Positions 32,065 to 42,138 of a DNA stretch of 64,000 bases are shown here, one piece after another. The stretch is from NCBI RefSeq assembly GCF_000875895.1, contig NZ_JXCF01000007.1, positions 682,001 through 746,000 of the forward strand, in the 5' to 3' direction. The translations under genes were made by a program, and so were the position numbers. This DNA comes from Staphylococcus gallinarum. Lineage in GTDB: Bacteria > Bacillota > Bacilli > Staphylococcales > Staphylococcaceae. Within the stretch, counting starts at the first letter, position 1. The number at the start of each line of letters is the position of its first letter. Under the pieces are notes generated by a model. It did not search any database. It saw only the letters and a program-made list of their open reading frames with translations, and was not told where the DNA came from.

Positions 32065-33030
32065 TTAATTCACTCCTATCCATAATCCAATAAGCCCTGA
32101 AATTAAACCTACTGTCCAAAACACTGTAACAACTTTTTTCTCGTTCCAACCTACCAATTCAAAGTGATGATGTAATGGTGACATCTTAAATATTCTTTTA
32201 CCAGTTAATTTAAATGAAGTAACCTGAATCATTACAGATAACGTTTCTGCAACAAATACAAAACCTACGAATATTAATGATAATTCTTGATTTAACATAA
32301 TTGAAATTGTGGCAAAGATACCACCTAATGCTAAACTTCCTGTGTCTCCCATAAATACTTTAGCAGGGTTTAAGTTAAAAGGTAAAAATCCTAATAATGC
32401 AAAAATCATAATCACACAGAATAAGCCGATTGATGTTGCACCTTGGAAGTATGCCATCAACGCGTACATTATAAATCCAATAATTGATAATCCTGTTGCT
32501 AATCCGTCTAAACCATCAGTTAGGTTTACAGCATTAGAAAAACCAACTTGCCAAAATACAATAAAAATGACATATGCAATTGAAAGTGGTACTTCAATAC
32601 CGATAAACGGAATATGAATGCCCGTTGAAAAATCAGTTAGGTTAAACACTTGACTTAATACAAAGAAAATTACAGCAATACCAATTTGTGCTAGGAATTT
32701 TTGTTTACTTGTCAAACCTTGGTTATTCTTTTTCACAACAATAATATAATCATCAATAAAACCAATTAACCCAAATCCTATTGTTACAAATAGCAATAGA
32801 ATAATTGGATTTGAATTATCGATAAATATAATTGCAAGAATCGATGTAACTATGATACTGATTAAGAAAGTCAGTCCACCCATCGTCGGTGTACCTGTTT
32901 TTTTCATGTGGCTTTGTGGACCTTCTTCCCTTATGCTTTGTCCAAATTTCATTCTTTTTAAAGTTGGTATTAATACTGGGACTAAAATAAATGTGATTAA
33001 AAGTGCAATGATTGCGAGTAGATAAACCAT
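32065..33030 (-). CDS. mraY: Phospho-N-acetylmuramoyl-pentapeptide transferase
   Basis: 321 residues with about ten membrane segments. It makes lipid I on the inner membrane face. The catalytic aspartates are in [17 protein letters not shown] and [15 protein letters not shown], and the HHHFE motif is at the end. In-frame codons continue upstream to 33117, but [14 protein letters not shown] with the AAAGGAGC site at 33030 matches the family length. Confidence 0.97.
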   Translation of the reverse strand: MVYLLAIIALLITFILVPVLIPTLKRMKFGQSIREEGPQSHMKKTGTPTMGGLTFLISIIVTSILAIIFIDNSNPIILLLFVTIGFGLIGFIDDYIIVVKKNNQGLTSKQKFLAQIGIAVIFFVLSQVFNLTDFSTGIHIPFIGIEVPLSIAYVIFIVFWQVGFSNAVNLTDGLDGLATGLSIIGFIMYALMAYFQGATSIGLFCVIMIFALLGFLPFNLNPAKVFMGDTGSLALGGIFATISIMLNQELSLIFVGFVFVAETLSVMIQVTSFKLTGKRIFKMSPLHHHFELVGWNEKKVVTVFWTVGLISGLIGLWIGVN

Positions 33031-33226
33031 ATTATGCTCCTTTATATATTTAATTGGAATATGTTTTTGTATGTCGTCATGCAGGGTTAAAACATTATGT
33101 AAAATGAAACATGGCATATCAGTGATAAGATAATATTTTTGTTATTATCGTTCACTGATATAGCCTATCTTTCAAATTGTTATTCTGTCGTTCTCAAATT
33201 TACGAATGGTAAATAAATAACGTCTA

Positions 33227-35545
33227 TTATTCTGATTTATCACTCGATGATTTCTCTTCTTTTTTATCTTTCTTGTCTGTTGTTGACTTATCATCAGCAG
33301 ATTTTTCAGATGCTGATTTATCTTCTTTAGTTGTTTCTTCTTTTGAGTTTGAACTTGTACTTGCTTCACCATCAATTTCTTCTGATGAAAGTGTAATTTG
33401 AATTTTATCATTTTTACTAACTTTTTGACCTTTTGTTACTGATTGGCTAGATACAAAGCCACTACCTTTCATTGTCACTTTAGTATTTGTCATACGTTCA
33501 AATGCAATGACTTCTTCTTTTGACCAACCTGTCATATCTGGCATTGTAATATCACCATCAGTTAGTAGTAACACCTTATTATTAGGTAATACTTCTTTAT
33601 TTGCCGTTACAGATTGACTGGTTACCTTTTCACCATTACCAATAACGATGGCATCTAGGGATTTGCCGTTGATTTTATCTTCGGCTTTCTGAGTAGCCAA
33701 CCCTTCAACATCTGGAACTTTACTATATTTCACATCTGAACTATCTTTTGTATTGTTCTCTCCGACATTTAAATATTTAAGCGTGTTTGCCATAATTGGT
33801 TTGAACGCTTTACTTACACCCATTTCATATGCTTCTTGGTCATTTTGTTGCGCTAAACTCATACCAGCATAAACAATGACCTTTGGATCTTTCTTAGGTG
33901 CATCACCGATAAAGCTAACGAAATATGGATTTTCACCTTGGACATATCCTCCATTATCAGGATCAGCAACTTGCGCTGTACCAGTCTTACCAGCGATATC
34001 ATAACCATCCACACGATAATTTTTAGCGTGACTGTCTTCGCTATTTACAACTTTATCCAACTCTGTACGTACCTTTTTCGCAGTATCTTTAGTAATTGGT
34101 TTGCCTGCATACTCTTTTTTACCTTTATAGTAAGTATTATTCGACACTGGATTTGTCACACTGTCGACATACCAAGGTTTAAGCATATTACCATCATTGA
34201 AGAAAGCAGATTGCGCTCTTAACATTTGTACCGGAGTAACAGTAGTAGATTGACCGAATGATGAAGTTTTTTGTTGTGCTTCATTATCCCAAGCAATTCC
34301 ACCAGATGATTCACTATCAAACATGCCGTCTGTAGTTTTGCCAAAACCAAACTTCTCATACCAATGTTTCATCTTATCTGCACCAACTAAGTCTTGTAGA
34401 TGCATCATTAAGGTATTTGATGAATACGTGAAACCTAATGTCATCGGGATATCTCCCCAACCTACTTTGTTCCAGTCAGAAATTTTAGACCCCATAACCG
34501 TTCTCGGTCTTGCAGTATACTCTTTATTTGGTTTGAATTTACCTTCTTGAATAGCAGCTGCTAAACCAAATGATTTAAATGTAGAACCTGGTTCATAGGT
34601 ATTTTGATATAAATCATTCGCCCATTTTTTCCCGAAGTCTTTTCCTGTTTCAGGGTTAAAAGTTGGTCGTTGACTAAATGCTAATATCTCACCGGTATGC
34701 GCATCCATTACCACAGCAAATAAATCTTTTGGTTTATATCTGTCAACCATGCTATCCAACGCTTCTTCAACAAAGACTTGAATATTCGAGTCTATTGTCA
34801 GATGAACATCATCACCACGTTTAGGTGTTTTTTCTTTTTTTGTATTCGGTGCAATATAACCCCAAATATCATGAATATATGACAAGGTACCTTTTTGCCC
34901 TTTCAGATAACTATCAAAGATCTTTTCAACACCCATCGCGCCTTTAAGTTCCCCACTATCAGGGTCCTTTTGAGCAATACCTATAAGATGAGATGCAAAG
35001 TTTCCATTAGGATAAAAACGTTCAGTCTCAGGATATAATGTAATACCTGGTAAATTCATTTTTTCAATTTTTTCTTTTTCTTGATACGTTAAATCGGTAC
35101 CTTTTTGACCGAATTCAACTTGAAAGGCTTTCTTGTTATTCAACTTACTTTCGATTTCTTTGGCAGACATATCTAAAACCGTTGCTAGTTTTTTCGCAGT
35201 TTTCTTTTTATCAGTAACGTTTTTAGGTTTATCGCTACCTTCACTGGCTTTTTTACTCACAATGGCTACAAGTTTATATCGTTCTACGTCTTCTGCCAAT
35301 ATTTTACCGTTTCGATCATAAATCTTACCACGTTCAGGTTGTTCTTGACTGTTTACCAAGTATTTTTCATTAGCTTTTAAAATCAAATCTTCTCCAGATG
35401 AGTGGCCGGTCAACATAATATATGAATATCTTAAAACCAACGTAAAAAAGAGCAGTCCGAATCCAAGAATGAGTAGGACTGCCCCTATTTTATTTTGTTT
35501 TATTGGTAATTTTGGTTTTTTAAATTTAATTCTTCGCTTCGTCAT
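33227..35545 (-). CDS. pbpA: Penicillin-binding protein 1 (FtsI/SpoVD-type transpeptidase)
   Basis: 772 residues, the septal class B transpeptidase. A transmembrane helix lies at about 20-45, followed by a dimerisation domain. The transpeptidase has STFK (S321), the SSN motif in FTYSSNTLM, and KTGT in IAGKTGTAQV. Two PASTA domains (about 595-715) and a Lys/Ser/Asp-rich low-complexity tail follow. It overlaps ftsL by 20 bases. A 196-base gap to mraY holds a short TCAGTGA / TCACTGA palindrome only. Confidence 0.97.
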   Translation of the reverse strand: MTKRRIKFKKPKLPIKQNKIGAVLLILGFGLLFFTLVLRYSYIMLTGHSSGEDLILKANEKYLVNSQEQPERGKIYDRNGKILAEDVERYKLVAIVSKKASEGSDKPKNVTDKKKTAKKLATVLDMSAKEIESKLNNKKAFQVEFGQKGTDLTYQEKEKIEKMNLPGITLYPETERFYPNGNFASHLIGIAQKDPDSGELKGAMGVEKIFDSYLKGQKGTLSYIHDIWGYIAPNTKKEKTPKRGDDVHLTIDSNIQVFVEEALDSMVDRYKPKDLFAVVMDAHTGEILAFSQRPTFNPETGKDFGKKWANDLYQNTYEPGSTFKSFGLAAAIQEGKFKPNKEYTARPRTVMGSKISDWNKVGWGDIPMTLGFTYSSNTLMMHLQDLVGADKMKHWYEKFGFGKTTDGMFDSESSGGIAWDNEAQQKTSSFGQSTTVTPVQMLRAQSAFFNDGNMLKPWYVDSVTNPVSNNTYYKGKKEYAGKPITKDTAKKVRTELDKVVNSEDSHAKNYRVDGYDIAGKTGTAQVADPDNGGYVQGENPYFVSFIGDAPKKDPKVIVYAGMSLAQQNDQEAYEMGVSKAFKPIMANTLKYLNVGENNTKDSSDVKYSKVPDVEGLATQKAEDKINGKSLDAIVIGNGEKVTSQSVTANKEVLPNNKVLLLTDGDITMPDMTGWSKEEVIAFERMTNTKVTMKGSGFVSSQSVTKGQKVSKNDKIQITLSSEEIDGEASTSSNSKEETTKEDKSASEKSADDKSTTDKKDKKEEKSSSDKSE

Positions 35546-35918
35546 TATTACGCACTACCTTTACATTGTCGTTCTTAAGGCTCATACCTTGCTTTTTAGC
35601 CTTGTCGTAAATGCGTTCATATGATGAGTTCTTTTTAATTTCAGATTCTATTGCGCTATTCTCACTAGATTGCTTTTCTATTTTTGTATCTAAATCTGCA
35701 ATTTTCCCTCGAGTATCATACGCATCCATTTTTAAAGATAGCATATATATACTGATTAAAGCAATTATTGTTATAAGTCCTATGTATAACATCTTTTCAA
35801 ATTTTGTTAACTGTACTACAACTTTTCTTTTAACTGTTTTAGGTTGGGTCGAGGGTTTTGTCTCTGGAATTTGTTGTTCAATATTATCATATGGTTGATA
35901 TACTTTTTCTACTGCCAC
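35526..35918 (-). CDS. ftsL: FtsL division protein
   Basis: 130 residues. A cytoplasmic basic region is followed by one membrane helix (about 45-65) and a coiled-coil extracellular part (DLDTKIEKQSSENSAIESEI). It partners DivIB and DivIC in the divisome. Sequence is poorly conserved, so the identification rests on topology, length and position between rsmH and pbpA. Confidence 0.93.
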   Translation of the reverse strand: MAVEKVYQPYDNIEQQIPETKPSTQPKTVKRKVVVQLTKFEKMLYIGLITIIALISIYMLSLKMDAYDTRGKIADLDTKIEKQSSENSAIESEIKKNSSYERIYDKAKKQGMSLKNDNVKVVRNNDEAKN

Positions 35919-35932
35919 TCATAATCCACTCC

Positions 35933-36868
35933 TTATTTCAAGATTTCGGCTACACGTAATTTAGCACTACGCGCTCGGTTATTTATCTCTAAATCATCTT
36001 CAGTCGCAATGATAGGTTTACGGTTAACTCGTTTTAATTTTGGTGTGTATGCTTCAGGTATTACAGGTAATCCTCTTGGCACTTCAGGTCCTTTTTCATA
36101 TTCTTGAAACATTTGTTTACACAAACGATCTTCAAGCGAATGGAAAGTGATGACTGAAATTCGACCGTCTACTTTCACCAATTCAATTGCTTGTTCTAAT
36201 GAATCTTCGAAAGCTGACAATTCATCATTCACTGCAATTCTAATTGCTTGGAATATTCTTTTAGCCGGATGGCCACCTTTGCGTCGAGCTTTTGCAGGAA
36301 TACCTTCTTTTATAATATCTACAAGTTCTAATGTTGTATTAATAGGTTGTTGTTCTCTGTTTTGTTCGATGCGTCTAGCAATTTGCTTTGAAAATTTTTC
36401 TTCCCCATATCTATGGAAAATACGAACCAAACTTTCAAATGACCATTCGTTAACAACTTCGTAGGCCGAAAGTGATTGTGTTTGATCCATTCTCATATCC
36501 AATTGCGCATCGTGATGGTAACTAAATCCTCTTTCAGGAACATCTAATTGTGGACTAGATACGCCCAAGTCATAGTAGATACCGTTTACTTTTTCAATAT
36601 TCAAATCATTTAAAATTTCAGATAACTTTCTAAAATTACTATGTACAAAAGTCACTTTATGTAAATGATCACTCAGTACTTCTTTAGCATTCTCAATTGC
36701 ATTTGTATCTTGGTCTATTGCTATTAGCCTACCATCATCACTTAATTGCTCTAATAAATAAAGGGCATGTCCAGCTCCACCTAATGTACAGTCGACATAT
36801 ATACCATCTTCTTTTATATTCAAGTAATCAATGGTTTCTTTAAGCATTACGCTGACATGATGAAACAC
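35933..36868 (-). CDS. rsmH: 16S rRNA m4C1402 methyltransferase
   Basis: 311 residues. The SAM-binding site [16 protein letters not shown] is at about 24-39. The conserved motifs [27 protein letters not shown] and SFHSLEDR are present. It methylates N4 of C1402 in 16S rRNA. Also known as mraW, it is the second gene of the dcw cluster. Confidence 0.97.
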   Translation of the reverse strand: MFHHVSVMLKETIDYLNIKEDGIYVDCTLGGAGHALYLLEQLSDDGRLIAIDQDTNAIENAKEVLSDHLHKVTFVHSNFRKLSEILNDLNIEKVNGIYYDLGVSSPQLDVPERGFSYHHDAQLDMRMDQTQSLSAYEVVNEWSFESLVRIFHRYGEEKFSKQIARRIEQNREQQPINTTLELVDIIKEGIPAKARRKGGHPAKRIFQAIRIAVNDELSAFEDSLEQAIELVKVDGRISVITFHSLEDRLCKQMFQEYEKGPEVPRGLPVIPEAYTPKLKRVNRKPIIATEDDLEINNRARSAKLRVAEILK

Positions 36869-36882
36869 TCTAATTCCTCCAT

Positions 36883-37314
36883 TTAAAAATCAAAATCAAT
36901 TAAGTCTTCAGCAATATCTTCGAAACTATCTTCAGATTCATCATAGAAATCATTCCATGTTGCTCTATCCCATATTTCAATGCGATTTGATACACCGATG
37001 ACTGTACATTCTTTACTTAAATTGGCGTATTGTCTTAAATTCTGCGGAATATTAATACGCCCCTGTTTGTCTAATTCCACTTCAACAGCACCAGAGAAAA
37101 ACATTCTCATAAATTTACGAGCATCTTTCTTTGTCATAGGAAGCGTCTTCATCTTCTCTTCAATAACTTGCCATTCTTCCAAAGTGTAACCAAACAAACA
37201 CTTATCAAGGCCTCTAGTGATTATAAAACGCTCATTCAAGTCATAACGAAATTTGGAAGGCACTATCATACGTCCCTTTGTATCCAACTGATGTTCGTAT
37301 TCACCCATGAACAT
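36883..37314 (-). CDS. mraZ: MraZ, transcriptional regulator of the dcw cluster
   Basis: 143 residues made of two AbrB-like MraZ repeats, with the signatures [14 protein letters not shown] near residue 10 and [14 protein letters not shown] near residue 87. MraZ forms rings and binds spaced repeats at its own promoter. Such boxes are visible upstream (37350-37373). It is the first gene of the cluster. Confidence 0.96.
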   Translation of the reverse strand: MFMGEYEHQLDTKGRMIVPSKFRYDLNERFIITRGLDKCLFGYTLEEWQVIEEKMKTLPMTKKDARKFMRMFFSGAVEVELDKQGRINIPQNLRQYANLSKECTVIGVSNRIEIWDRATWNDFYDESEDSFEDIAEDLIDFDF

Positions 37315-37349
37315 TTATAATCACCTCACCTTCTTATATTTATAATTTA

Positions 37350-37404
37350 CCACATCTCACCACTATCCTCCACTAATTATACAATTTTCACCAAAATTTG
37401 TTAT
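37350..37404 (-). promoter_or_regulatory. mraZ promoter with three MraZ boxes
   Basis: On the minus strand, ATAACA (37404-37399) and TATAAT (37381-37376) are 17 bases apart. Directly after them GTGG occurs three times with an exact 10-base period, at 37373-37370, 37363-37360 and 37353-37350. This is the arrangement expected for MraZ binding repeats, one face of the helix. Confidence 0.75.
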
Positions 37405-37411
37405 AGAACAT

Positions 37412-37448
37412 AAAAAAATGCCCGATTCATCATTCCGATGAATCGGGC
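37412..37448 (-). terminator. bshC terminator
   Basis: GCCCGATTCATC / GATGAATCGGGC, 5-base loop, followed by seven T on the minus strand. Confidence 0.92.
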
Positions 37449-37463
37449 TCAACCTTACTCTCT

Positions 37464-39077
37464 CTAAGGTTTTACAATGATATGATCAAAAGTGTAGGAA
37501 AGTGGTGGATAGGTGGAGGGCTTGAACACATCTATCCCAAATTCATTCATTATTTGGATTGGATTCCAAATTCTTTCCTGTAATCCTCCCATTGGGTGGA
37601 GCACTTCGTTAATTTCATTAAAATGTTTCATACTTATGTCATTTTCACGTTCAATATTTAATAAATATCGGTTAAGTAGATAATCATATTGCTGTTGATG
37701 AATTTCATTATTTTTATCGACTAATAGTCTATTATCATTACTATTTGAAACTTCCAATAATAAGTTTTTATATAATTCATCTTGTCGTTGCTTCATTTGC
37801 TCGACTTGTTCTAAGAATGAATCAGAGGCTTGCGCTCTAACAAATCGTTGCTTATCTTCATCTATCCCATCAACTAATACTTTGTTTAAATCAAGTTGAT
37901 ACTGCGATAATAATTTTTCAGTTCTTTCATTAATATAGCTAATACGCAAACGAGGTAAGACAATAGGCATCGATACGTCGACTACTTTGAACACATCACT
38001 TAACTCAGCCCAATATTTTATTTCACTCGGACCTCCAATAAATGCAACAGTATTAAACAACCACTCTTCCATTATTGGACGTGTAACAACATTATTAGAA
38101 AATCTTCCCGGTTCCTGCTCTAAAATATTTAATAACTCAGCAGTCGAATAAACCTTATCAGATTTACTAAGTTTAAATTGGCCATTTTCAAATGTTAATA
38201 ACTGTCTCATATTATCTTCGTGTAAGAATAAGTGAACATTTGTATCTGTTTGTATCATTTGTTCTAGTCCACTTTCCTTAGTACGTGCTTGAGTAGCTCT
38301 AAATGCTGTGTCGACCTCATGGTGTTGTATGATTAATTGTTTTATAAAAGGCTTTTCAACTTCTCTCAAACCTTCATCATTAGCATCAATGAATAATACG
38401 CCATATGCCTTAAATATTTCATTTAATAATGCCTTAAACATATCAGTCCAATTATCGTATTGATCAATCACGTTTCTATATAGATTGATAATGGATTGAG
38501 AGTGTTGTGTCTCTGGCAATGCTTGGAAAAACTGATTCAATGTATCACGTAACTCTTCCTTATCAGGAGAATATCTAGAAACATTACTTTCTGGTGGTGT
38601 CATAGTATGATATTTAATTTTATGTAGCTTTGCTTTCTTCGAATTATAGGCAAATGTATGATTTACTTCGTCAAAATCATGATCCTCTCCTGCAATCCAA
38701 AAAATAGGAACTACTTTTTTATGATATTTTTCTTTTAATTCTTCACTTAACGTTATGATTGAAAAAATTTTATGCAAAGTGTATAGCGGTCCACCAAATA
38801 AACCAGCCTGCTGGCCACCAATTACTACTTTTGCACCCTTTTTCAAAGCATCTATATTCTCAACTTGCTCAGATGTAAGTGATAGATCACTCATATACTT
38901 TTCAATAACATTAGCTACTGCAATCTCTCTTCCATTATTCTCTAAATCAAATCTCTGCTTAAAGCTATCAGGATTCATTGCATTTAAATGGTAAAATTGC
39001 GCTAATGTATGGTCACTATTTTTTAGGTTCGTTATAAATTTATCGTTTTCATTTAGTTTCTCAGTCATACAATACAT
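37464..39077 (-). CDS. bshC: BshC, bacillithiol synthesis cysteine-adding enzyme
   Basis: 537 residues. It catalyses the last step of bacillithiol synthesis, adding cysteine to glucosaminyl malate. Conserved regions are [35 protein letters not shown] and the end [16 protein letters not shown], and a coiled-coil arm lies at about 420-470. The length equals that of the S. aureus protein. It precedes mraZ, as in Bacillus (yllA-yllB). Confidence 0.95.
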   Translation of the reverse strand: MYCMTEKLNENDKFITNLKNSDHTLAQFYHLNAMNPDSFKQRFDLENNGREIAVANVIEKYMSDLSLTSEQVENIDALKKGAKVVIGGQQAGLFGGPLYTLHKIFSIITLSEELKEKYHKKVVPIFWIAGEDHDFDEVNHTFAYNSKKAKLHKIKYHTMTPPESNVSRYSPDKEELRDTLNQFFQALPETQHSQSIINLYRNVIDQYDNWTDMFKALLNEIFKAYGVLFIDANDEGLREVEKPFIKQLIIQHHEVDTAFRATQARTKESGLEQMIQTDTNVHLFLHEDNMRQLLTFENGQFKLSKSDKVYSTAELLNILEQEPGRFSNNVVTRPIMEEWLFNTVAFIGGPSEIKYWAELSDVFKVVDVSMPIVLPRLRISYINERTEKLLSQYQLDLNKVLVDGIDEDKQRFVRAQASDSFLEQVEQMKQRQDELYKNLLLEVSNSNDNRLLVDKNNEIHQQQYDYLLNRYLLNIERENDISMKHFNEINEVLHPMGGLQERIWNPIQIMNEFGIDVFKPSTYPPLSYTFDHIIVKP

Positions 39078-39289
39078 TCGAAATTCTCCTTATGCTACTC
39101 TATTCCTACCTAGTATAAAGTTTATATACTATATTGACAATTTTACGGCTTATAAAAATCCAACTTTTTCATTATCTTTTATTACCTGATTAACAAAAAT
39201 AGTTTGAACTCTCATAATTAACTTTTATATGTAAACGTACCTCCACAAATTTTCAATTATAAGTAAATACATGTTTAAAACAGTCATTT

Positions 39290-39320
39290 TTGTGAAAAAT
39301 CAATATAAATATTGTATAAT
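39290..39320 (+). promoter_or_regulatory. Promoter of the GNAT gene
   Basis: A perfect TATAAT at 39315-39320 with a weak TTGTGA 19 bases upstream. An AAAGGGGGAAG ribosome site follows before the ATG at 39352. Confidence 0.55.
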
Positions 39321-39351
39321 AGAAATAACAAAACAAAGGGGGAAGCCGTCT

Positions 39352-39792
39352 ATGAGTGAAGTAAAAAGTCTAGGTATCAATTATAAAACAGATGAATTAT
39401 TTGAAGATTTTAGAAATTTTGGCAACGAAGATTTATATTTAGTTGATGAACTTCGTGGTGAAATGATTGATGCTAGTTCGGATTCGCCATTCTACGGCAT
39501 TTACGTCGGAGATAGACTAGGTGCAAGGATGGCATTATATAGAAAAGGTGAGGTCGAAGAACAACACTTCCCTGACTTCGAAGATTATAATATCATTTGG
39601 AAATTAGAAGTTTTACGTGATTTCCAAGATCGAGGTTATGGTACAACTTTACTAGATTTCGCTAAGAAACAAGGTCTACCAATTAAAGTTATCGCAAGAA
39701 ATCAATCTAAAGAATTCTTTATTAAACAAGGATTTACTGATTTAAATGAAACAAATAAAGATGGTCATGACGTTCTCGTTTGGACACCATAA
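39352..39792 (+). CDS. YlbP-like GNAT N-acetyltransferase
   Basis: 146 residues from MSEVKSLGINYKTDELFEDF. A GNAT fold is suggested by FYGIYVGDRLGARMALYRKG and the acetyl-CoA region around LRDFQDRGYGTTLLDFAKK. In-frame codons run upstream to 39271, but the AAAGGGGG site and family alignment favour 39352. The position next to bshC matches B. subtilis ylbP. The substrate is unknown. It is transcribed divergently from bshC. Confidence 0.88.
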   Translation: MSEVKSLGINYKTDELFEDFRNFGNEDLYLVDELRGEMIDASSDSPFYGIYVGDRLGARMALYRKGEVEEQHFPDFEDYNIIWKLEVLRDFQDRGYGTTLLDFAKKQGLPIKVIARNQSKEFFIKQGFTDLNETNKDGHDVLVWTP

Positions 39793-39887
39793 ACGAAACT
39801 GATTCTAGCAGTTTTGTTTAAACATTTTGATTGCGTTAGGAAGCCATTTTTAAAATCAAAACGTAACGAGATTAAATCATATTAAAT

Positions 39888-39937
39888 TGCCGATTCAAAA
39901 GTTTGGATTTAAACTTTTGAATCGGCATTCTTTATTT
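39888..39937 (+). terminator. Terminator after the GNAT gene
   Basis: A 17-bp near-perfect stem (TGCCGATTCAAAAGTTT with its complement) followed by TTCTTTATTTT. Confidence 0.9.
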
Positions 39938-40302
39938 TGAAAGCTTGCGTATTAATATCCAGCGCTTATCTCATATTAATATTATGCTTTAATCTTAATA
40001 CTTATCTTGTTCTATTTGGCATCTCACATTAAAACCTAGTTAGTGAGGTTATTATTTAAATTATTCATCTTATGTTGCATTTACTTTTACACAGTACATT
40101 TATGCACACAAATCACTAGCTATTTATTGGTTTAAAATGATACTTGCTACATCAGACTGTTATACAGTATACATGCTGTCATTTAGTTAAATTAGCAACT
40201 AACCCAAAACGATATGTTAAACTGCAAACTATCTTGCAAACATTTCAACTAGAGAATAAGTGAAATGTCTCTCACCTATCACATATGTTTATTTGCATGC
40301 AT
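39938..40302. other. Intergenic stretch with no recognised element
   Basis: About 365 AT-rich bases between the GNAT terminator and the end of the YjjG-type gene. I found no coding sequence with a ribosome site, no strong hairpin and no repeat shared with the rest of the window. Confidence 0.6.
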
Positions 40303-40986
40303 TTAAATTAATCGAATCAATTCTTGCATATCAGTAATTGTAAAATCAGGTTCGATATCAGTAGTGTTTAATTTCTGACGTGGATTGAACCAGCAAGTTT
40401 CAATATTTGCGTTTTTTCCACCTAAAATATCAGAAGTCAATGAATCACCTATAATAATTGCATTATTACGCTTGTCCTCACCAATTTCATTAAATACAAA
40501 ATCAAAGAATTCTGGCATTGGTTTTTGATAACCGGTCTGCTCTGAAACAAACACACCATCGAACCATTGACCAAAAGGCGTTTTTCCAATCCTACGTTCT
40601 TGCGTTTCTAGCACACCATTCGTAACAATATATAAGTTGTGTTGTTCTTTTAGCTTTTCTAATGTTTCTAACGTCTTGGGAAAATACTTTATCGGTGCAT
40701 TGGCTAATTCATCTCTAAAGATATGGTCTGCTTCTACACCATTTACCTTTAACGCATGTAAATCGAAATACGCTTCGAAACGTTTAGATAACACTTCATC
40801 CTTAGTTAATAAATTATTCTGAAACGCTTCCCAATGTGATTGATTTACTTTCATAAATGTTTCTAAATCATGCCTAGTTGTATGTAATTGGTAATGTTTA
40901 GTTAAATTAAAGAACGCATATGCTTCTGCATCGTGAAAATCGACTAATGTATCATCAAAATCAATAAATATATTTTTACTTTCCAT
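40303..40986 (-). CDS. YjjG-type HAD phosphatase (non-canonical pyrimidine nucleotidase family)
   Basis: 227 residues. HAD motif I is FIDFDDTLVDF (D9 nucleophile, D11 acid). Motif II is in YIVTNGVLETQ, motif III Lys is in GYQKPMPEFFDF, and motif IV is IIIGDSLTSDILGG. The cap lies at about 16-95. YjjG-like enzymes hydrolyse nucleoside monophosphates, including damaged or halogenated pyrimidines, which is known for the family but not shown here. The gene stands alone after the psm-beta terminator. Confidence 0.88.
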   Translation of the reverse strand: MESKNIFIDFDDTLVDFHDAEAYAFFNLTKHYQLHTTRHDLETFMKVNQSHWEAFQNNLLTKDEVLSKRFEAYFDLHALKVNGVEADHIFRDELANAPIKYFPKTLETLEKLKEQHNLYIVTNGVLETQERRIGKTPFGQWFDGVFVSEQTGYQKPMPEFFDFVFNEIGEDKRNNAIIIGDSLTSDILGGKNANIETCWFNPRQKLNTTDIEPDFTITDMQELIRLI

Positions 40987-41078
40987 TTTATCCCACTACT
41001 TTCTCAATTTACTCGACCGTAATTTCTAATTAAGATAGTAACATATATCACTTAATTCAGCATATAAAATTAGACATT

Positions 41079-41108
41079 AAAAAATGGCCAAGGTTATCAC
41101 CTTGACCA
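41079..41108 (-). terminator. Terminator of the psm-beta operon
   Basis: TGGCCAAGG / CCTTGACCA (one mismatch or wobble) followed by a T-rich run on the minus strand, 16 bases after the last psm-beta stop codon. Confidence 0.88.
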
Positions 41109-41123
41109 TTGTCTATATCAATA

Positions 41124-41258
41124 TTAGAATCCGAATAATTTAGAAAGTACGCCTACACCATTTTCAACGATGCTTACAATACCTGTTCCTAATTTAACGT
41201 TGTCCCCATCGATTCCTGCTTGTACTGTTTGTTTGATTGCCTCGAATAATTTTTCCAT
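41124..41258 (-). CDS. Beta-type phenol-soluble modulin, third gene of the operon
   Basis: 44 residues, starting [15 protein letters not shown] and ending VLSKLFGF. This is the length and C-terminus of PSM-beta peptides: amphipathic, secreted without a signal peptide through the Pmt exporter, with surfactant and biofilm-structuring activity. A GAGGAGATAC ribosome site precedes it. It is much closer to the first gene (41476-41610) than to the middle one, with shared blocks such as GIDGDN and SIVENG. Confidence 0.95.
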   Translation of the reverse strand: MEKLFEAIKQTVQAGIDGDNVKLGTGIVSIVENGVGVLSKLFGF

Positions 41259-41298
41259 GTTAGTATCTCCTCTACTATTTTTTTATAATTTTCAACTA

Positions 41299-41433
41299 TT
41301 AGAATCCGAATAATTTACCTAATAAACCAACACCGCTTGATACGATATCAACAATGCTTGAACCTAATTCTGCGTCGTTTCCTGATTTAGCTGCTTCAAC
41401 TGTTTTTGCGATTGCTTCTGCTAATTTTGTCAT
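41299..41433 (-). CDS. Beta-type phenol-soluble modulin, middle gene
   Basis: 44 residues, starting MTKLAEAIAKTVEAA and ending VGLLGKLFGF. It resembles the S. aureus PSM-beta2 branch (TGLAEAIANTV start) rather than its two neighbours. An AAGGGAGAG ribosome site lies upstream of the ATG. The gene lies 42 bases after the first and 40 bases before the third psm-beta gene in the same transcript. Confidence 0.95.
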   Translation of the reverse strand: MTKLAEAIAKTVEAAKSGNDAELGSSIVDIVSSGVGLLGKLFGF

Positions 41434-41475
41434 TTAAAATCTCTCCCTTTATAATTTATATTTAAAATGTTTAAA

Positions 41476-41610
41476 TTAGAATCCAAATAATTTAGAAAGT
41501 ACACTTGCACCATTTTCAACGATGCTTACAATGCTTGTACCTAATTTAGCGTTGTCCCCATCGATTCCTGCTTGAACTGTATCTTTAATTGCTTTGAATA
41601 AATCTTCCAT
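41476..41610 (-). CDS. Beta-type phenol-soluble modulin, first gene of the operon
   Basis: 44 residues, starting [15 protein letters not shown] and ending VLSKLFGF, close to S. aureus PSM-beta1 (MEGLFNAIKDTV). A strong TAGAGGAGTG ribosome site precedes it. It is nearly duplicated in the third gene. It lies first behind the probable operon promoter. Confidence 0.95.
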   Translation of the reverse strand: MEDLFKAIKDTVQAGIDGDNAKLGTSIVSIVENGASVLSKLFGF

Positions 41611-41716
41611 TAAAAACACTCCTCTATATTTTTTGAGATCTTAAAGCTTTTACAAACTTACAAAATATTTAAAACGATGTTGTGCTTTGGTTTAATAAGC
41701 TATCGTTTTGTTATCT

Positions 41717-41827
41717 ATAATATAAAATATAATACAATTGAATTGTGCAATTTTTCCTACTCCACCATTTTTACATCAAATCTGTCTATTTTTACATTGT
41801 GAATTACAGTTTTGAAATCCTAACTGT
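41717..41827 (-). promoter_or_regulatory. Probable psm-beta promoter and upstream control region
   Basis: TTGCAC at 41750-41745 is followed by an AT-rich stretch with TTTTAT, TATATT and TATTAT, so the exact -10 is unclear. Upstream, ACAGTTAGG (41827-41819) fits the 9-base AgrA half-site consensus, and ATGTAAAAAT occurs twice, 21 bases apart (41797-41788 and 41776-41767). AgrA control of PSM operons is established in S. aureus and inferred here. Confidence 0.45.
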
Positions 41828-41906
41828 ATTATGCGCTATTGAATTATATACAATTAGATACAATGATGTATTTTTACAATAATAATATTGATGACTATTT
41901 ATTATA

Positions 41907-42084
41907 TTCGTTAACTTATTTTGTGTTCGCAGTGTGCTATATCATCGGCTCGCTTTCCTAAGGGACTGCTTCAGCCTGTAGTCTTCAGCTCGTCCTGTTC
42001 CTTCAGGAGTCTCGCCTTTATATATGCTTCCATTTTTATTTTGTATTAATGAATTATTTTGCTAATCATCTTAGCTTTTTATTT
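41907..42084 (-). repeat. First copy of a 178-bp direct duplication (contains the dispersed repeat)
   Basis: It starts TTCGTTAACTTATTTTGTG and ends near ATCTTAGCTTTTTATTTTT. The dispersed palindromic repeat core lies at 41947-42015. The second copy is 232 bases further on, with only a handful of substitutions. There is no open reading frame with a ribosome site. Confidence 0.9.
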
Positions 42085-42138
42085 TTGTTGTTTGTATTGA
42101 TGTACTCTTAATATTTATAAACAATAACGAGATCTAAG

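Noticed and set aside
33031..33117. Longer mraY start at 33117
   Set aside because: It would add 29 residues unlike any MraY start, and an AAAGGAGC site precedes 33030.
33172..33411. 79-residue Lys/Gln-rich frame at the end of pbpA
   Set aside because: It is a shifted reading of the low-complexity PBP1 tail and has no ribosome site.
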